From Rheum nobile (Eukaryota > Streptophyta > Magnoliopsida > Caryophyllales > Polygonaceae), in contig WOAB01000768.1 of NCBI GenBank assembly GCA_027886185.1, positions 620,001 to 684,000 on the forward strand: a stretch of DNA of 64,000 nt, in the 5' to 3' direction. Position 1 is the first letter of the stretch; the number at the start of each line of letters is the position of its first letter. Both the position numbers and the translations under genes were made by a program. Shown here piece by piece: positions 62,130 through 64,000 of this stretch. Below the pieces are notes generated by a model. The model saw only the letters and a program-made list of their open reading frames with translations. It had not been told where the DNA came from and searched no databases.

Positions 62130-64000
62130 GGTTTTGGGTTGGTAAAGGTTATAAGGGCAGCGACCTCTTGTCGGTCGCGGCGACCGCCGCCACTGCTGCA
62201 GGGCAAGTTGCAGGGGCTTGTCGGCGACCGGGGGACGGCTTGATCTCGGCCCTCCACGTGCATGGCTTGTCATTTCTTGTTCCCTTGGCTTGAGGCTATA
62301 AAAGGAGATGGATTGGGATCGAATTGAGCACAGAAACGAAGCTCAAATCTCACTTAAATCATCTCGTCGGAATTAAGCTCTCGCCGGAGTTTTCGATATC
62401 GATCGTCGGAGCTCCATTTGGTGTTATTCCAGTTGCAAAGTGAAGCTTTGGAGGCCCTTAGAAGTGTAGAATCCAAACCAAAGGAAAGGAGAAGCAAAAC
62501 AATCGAAGTCGGTGAGTTTTTGCCTCTCGTGTATATTTCTGATGTTCGTAGCGGCGCCCGCCATAAGGCAGGCGGCGACCACCGCCACGAACAGCGGCGC
62601 CCGCCGTAAGGCAGGCGGCGACCGCCGCCCAGAATCTTTTGACTTGTTTCAGCCTTGGATTCTGTGGTTTCGATCGGGCTTCGTTCCTTTCAATTCCTTT
62701 CGTTATTCTTTAAATTCGTACTCGTTGTTGTAGAGTCTAACTTAGGGTTTATTTATGGGTCGATCCGAAGGAATCTGTGTTGCCAGATCTGTCCCTGCTT
62801 CGAGCCCGGAAACCAGTTGTCGTCGTACCTAGCTTCGTTTAAGCTTCTGCGGATTTAAGGCAAGTGGCGGTTCGCTCTTGCTCATCATTCCATGTTTCTA
62901 TTAATTATCAGTTGCTTAATTGAGTAATTAATTTGGAATGATTATTGTGTTCGTCTGGGAACAGTTTTGTTAATTGTTTTGGAGAACTAAAATATGATAT
63001 TATAATAGGTTGTATATCTATTAGAACAACGTTATTATGAATATATATTTATGTTGATAGCCTTGAGAGCATTTATGTGGATTTATTGTGAACTATTGTT
63101 GTGCGTGAACTGTTTAGTTAGCACTAGTAGTCAGGAACGTTGGACTCGTTGGAATCCAGTCGTTTCTTTATAATTTGGTAGAGAGGTGGCTAAGCCCCAC
63201 CTAATACCATATGGACGGTCATGACCTAACCTCTGATACACGAGTATAGAGGGGGTGCACTTAGCTGGTGTCACAAATCTCGGAATCTAGTAGAGAGGTG
63301 GCTAAGCCCCACCTAATACTATATGTATAGGATCCATGGGATATATACATTTAAAAGCTTATAACGTGTTGTGCGTTTGAGAATATCATAAGATAAGTGC
63401 CGTTGTCGCACATAATTAATATACCATGGACGAGTAGTGCAGCTAGGCGCTAGTGCAGGTAGGAAAGCTCGTCTTAAACTTTTAGTCGCTCGAATGCGAT
63501 ACTGTAATTCTGTGATTCTTTAAATGTTCCAGACTTTGTCATGCTTCCTAAAAGACTCAATCTTTTGGAGTCTTCTCTTGGATATATATTCCGATAAGAT
63601 TCATTTCAGTTGGAATCTTCTCTTGATCATGCCTTTTCATATATTCAGTAGAGTATGGTGGTTGACTAGCGTACTCGACTATTATTCGAGGGACGATGAG
63701 TCTAACCTAATACGACTACTTAGAACCTTCTGCTTTCTGCCCTTGCATAGTCTTTCATTAGACTAACCAACCAAAATTATTCTCTGCATGGTTGGCTGGT
63801 GTCATCCGTTCGATTCGGCACATCAGATAGAGCGCAGATATGAGGAGACTAGAATGACTATGAAGATGACGGTGGTTTTTGGATGTTTTTAATGTTTTAA
63901 TCAGGTTGAGAACCTTGGGCAGGTGATCATGATGATCACAACCCTTTTTGTAATATTTTAAGAAAGACTTCCGCTGTAACTTATTTACTCTGTATTTTGT
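62130..64000 (+). repeat. Long gypsy LTR (element F), runs off the window
   Basis: TATA box GGCTATAAAAGGAG at about 62291. AAGGCAAGTGGCGGTTCGCT at 62857. The last 450 bp match the element D LTR (GTTAGTCTAATGAAAGACTA region) in reverse. GC-rich repeats at 62173-62185 and 62548-62633. The left border is approximate; the right end is not reached. Confidence 0.65.
62548..62633 (+). repeat. Two tandem GC-rich units in the element F LTR
   Basis: The unit starts GCGGCGCCCGCC, continues TAAGGCAGGCGGCGACC and is repeated after about 43 bp. Each contains inverted CGCC/GGCG arms. Confidence 0.8.

Overview
This window is nuclear DNA of a flowering plant, most likely a eudicot, and almost all of it is nested retrotransposon. 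The evidence is long TG...CA LTRs, primer-binding sites matching plant tRNA-Asp and tRNA-iMet, Athila-type gag/pol/ORF-1 proteins, an intron-containing Helitron, and AT-rich intergenic DNA. I cannot name the species. One ordinary host gene is convincing: an intronless 86-residue protein with two EF-hands at 59287-59547.

Left nest (1-33 kb). The base layer is a Helitron whose Rep/helicase gene is cut by Ty3/gypsy element A (window start to 24861). Element A's integrase is cut at 3721 by a complete Athila-type element (3726-23372, target duplication GTGAT). That element's gag is cut by a chromovirus, probably CRM-like (6456-14095, CCTAT), and its 3' LTR by a solo LTR (21744-22921, GTCTT). Right of the Helitron end (29839) lies a short, internally deleted gypsy element B (30235-33091, CATCC).

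Middle nest (33.9-55.2 kb). A minus-strand element D is seen as a 2.3-kb LTR (34763-37051) plus an acidic leader ORF. Beside it lies gypsy element C, of the same family as A and B, split into three parts (37052-38907, 47028-47760, 53389-54131) by two complete non-autonomous Athila relatives: element 2 (38908-47022, GCCAC) and element 3 (47761-53383, CTCAT). Neither encodes reverse transcriptase, RNase H or integrase.

Right part (55.3-64 kb). It holds a decayed plant-transposon-type reading frame, a Ty1/copia RT scrap, the EF-hand gene, and two further long gypsy LTRs (one ending at 61837, one running off the window end).

The autonomous Athila element and its two pol-less relatives share a set of sequences outside the pol genes: a U5 motif complementary to the primer tRNA, a leader hairpin with covarying stem, a hairpin after pol, and a roughly 600-base 3' untranslated module with covarying hairpins between two polypurine tracts. 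These may be the cis signals by which pol-less elements borrow the autonomous element's machinery. Separately, several unrelated retroelement families are studded with short GC-rich palindromes, each family with its own core, in LTRs, UTRs and in-frame in the gag linker. This is the most unusual pattern in the window.
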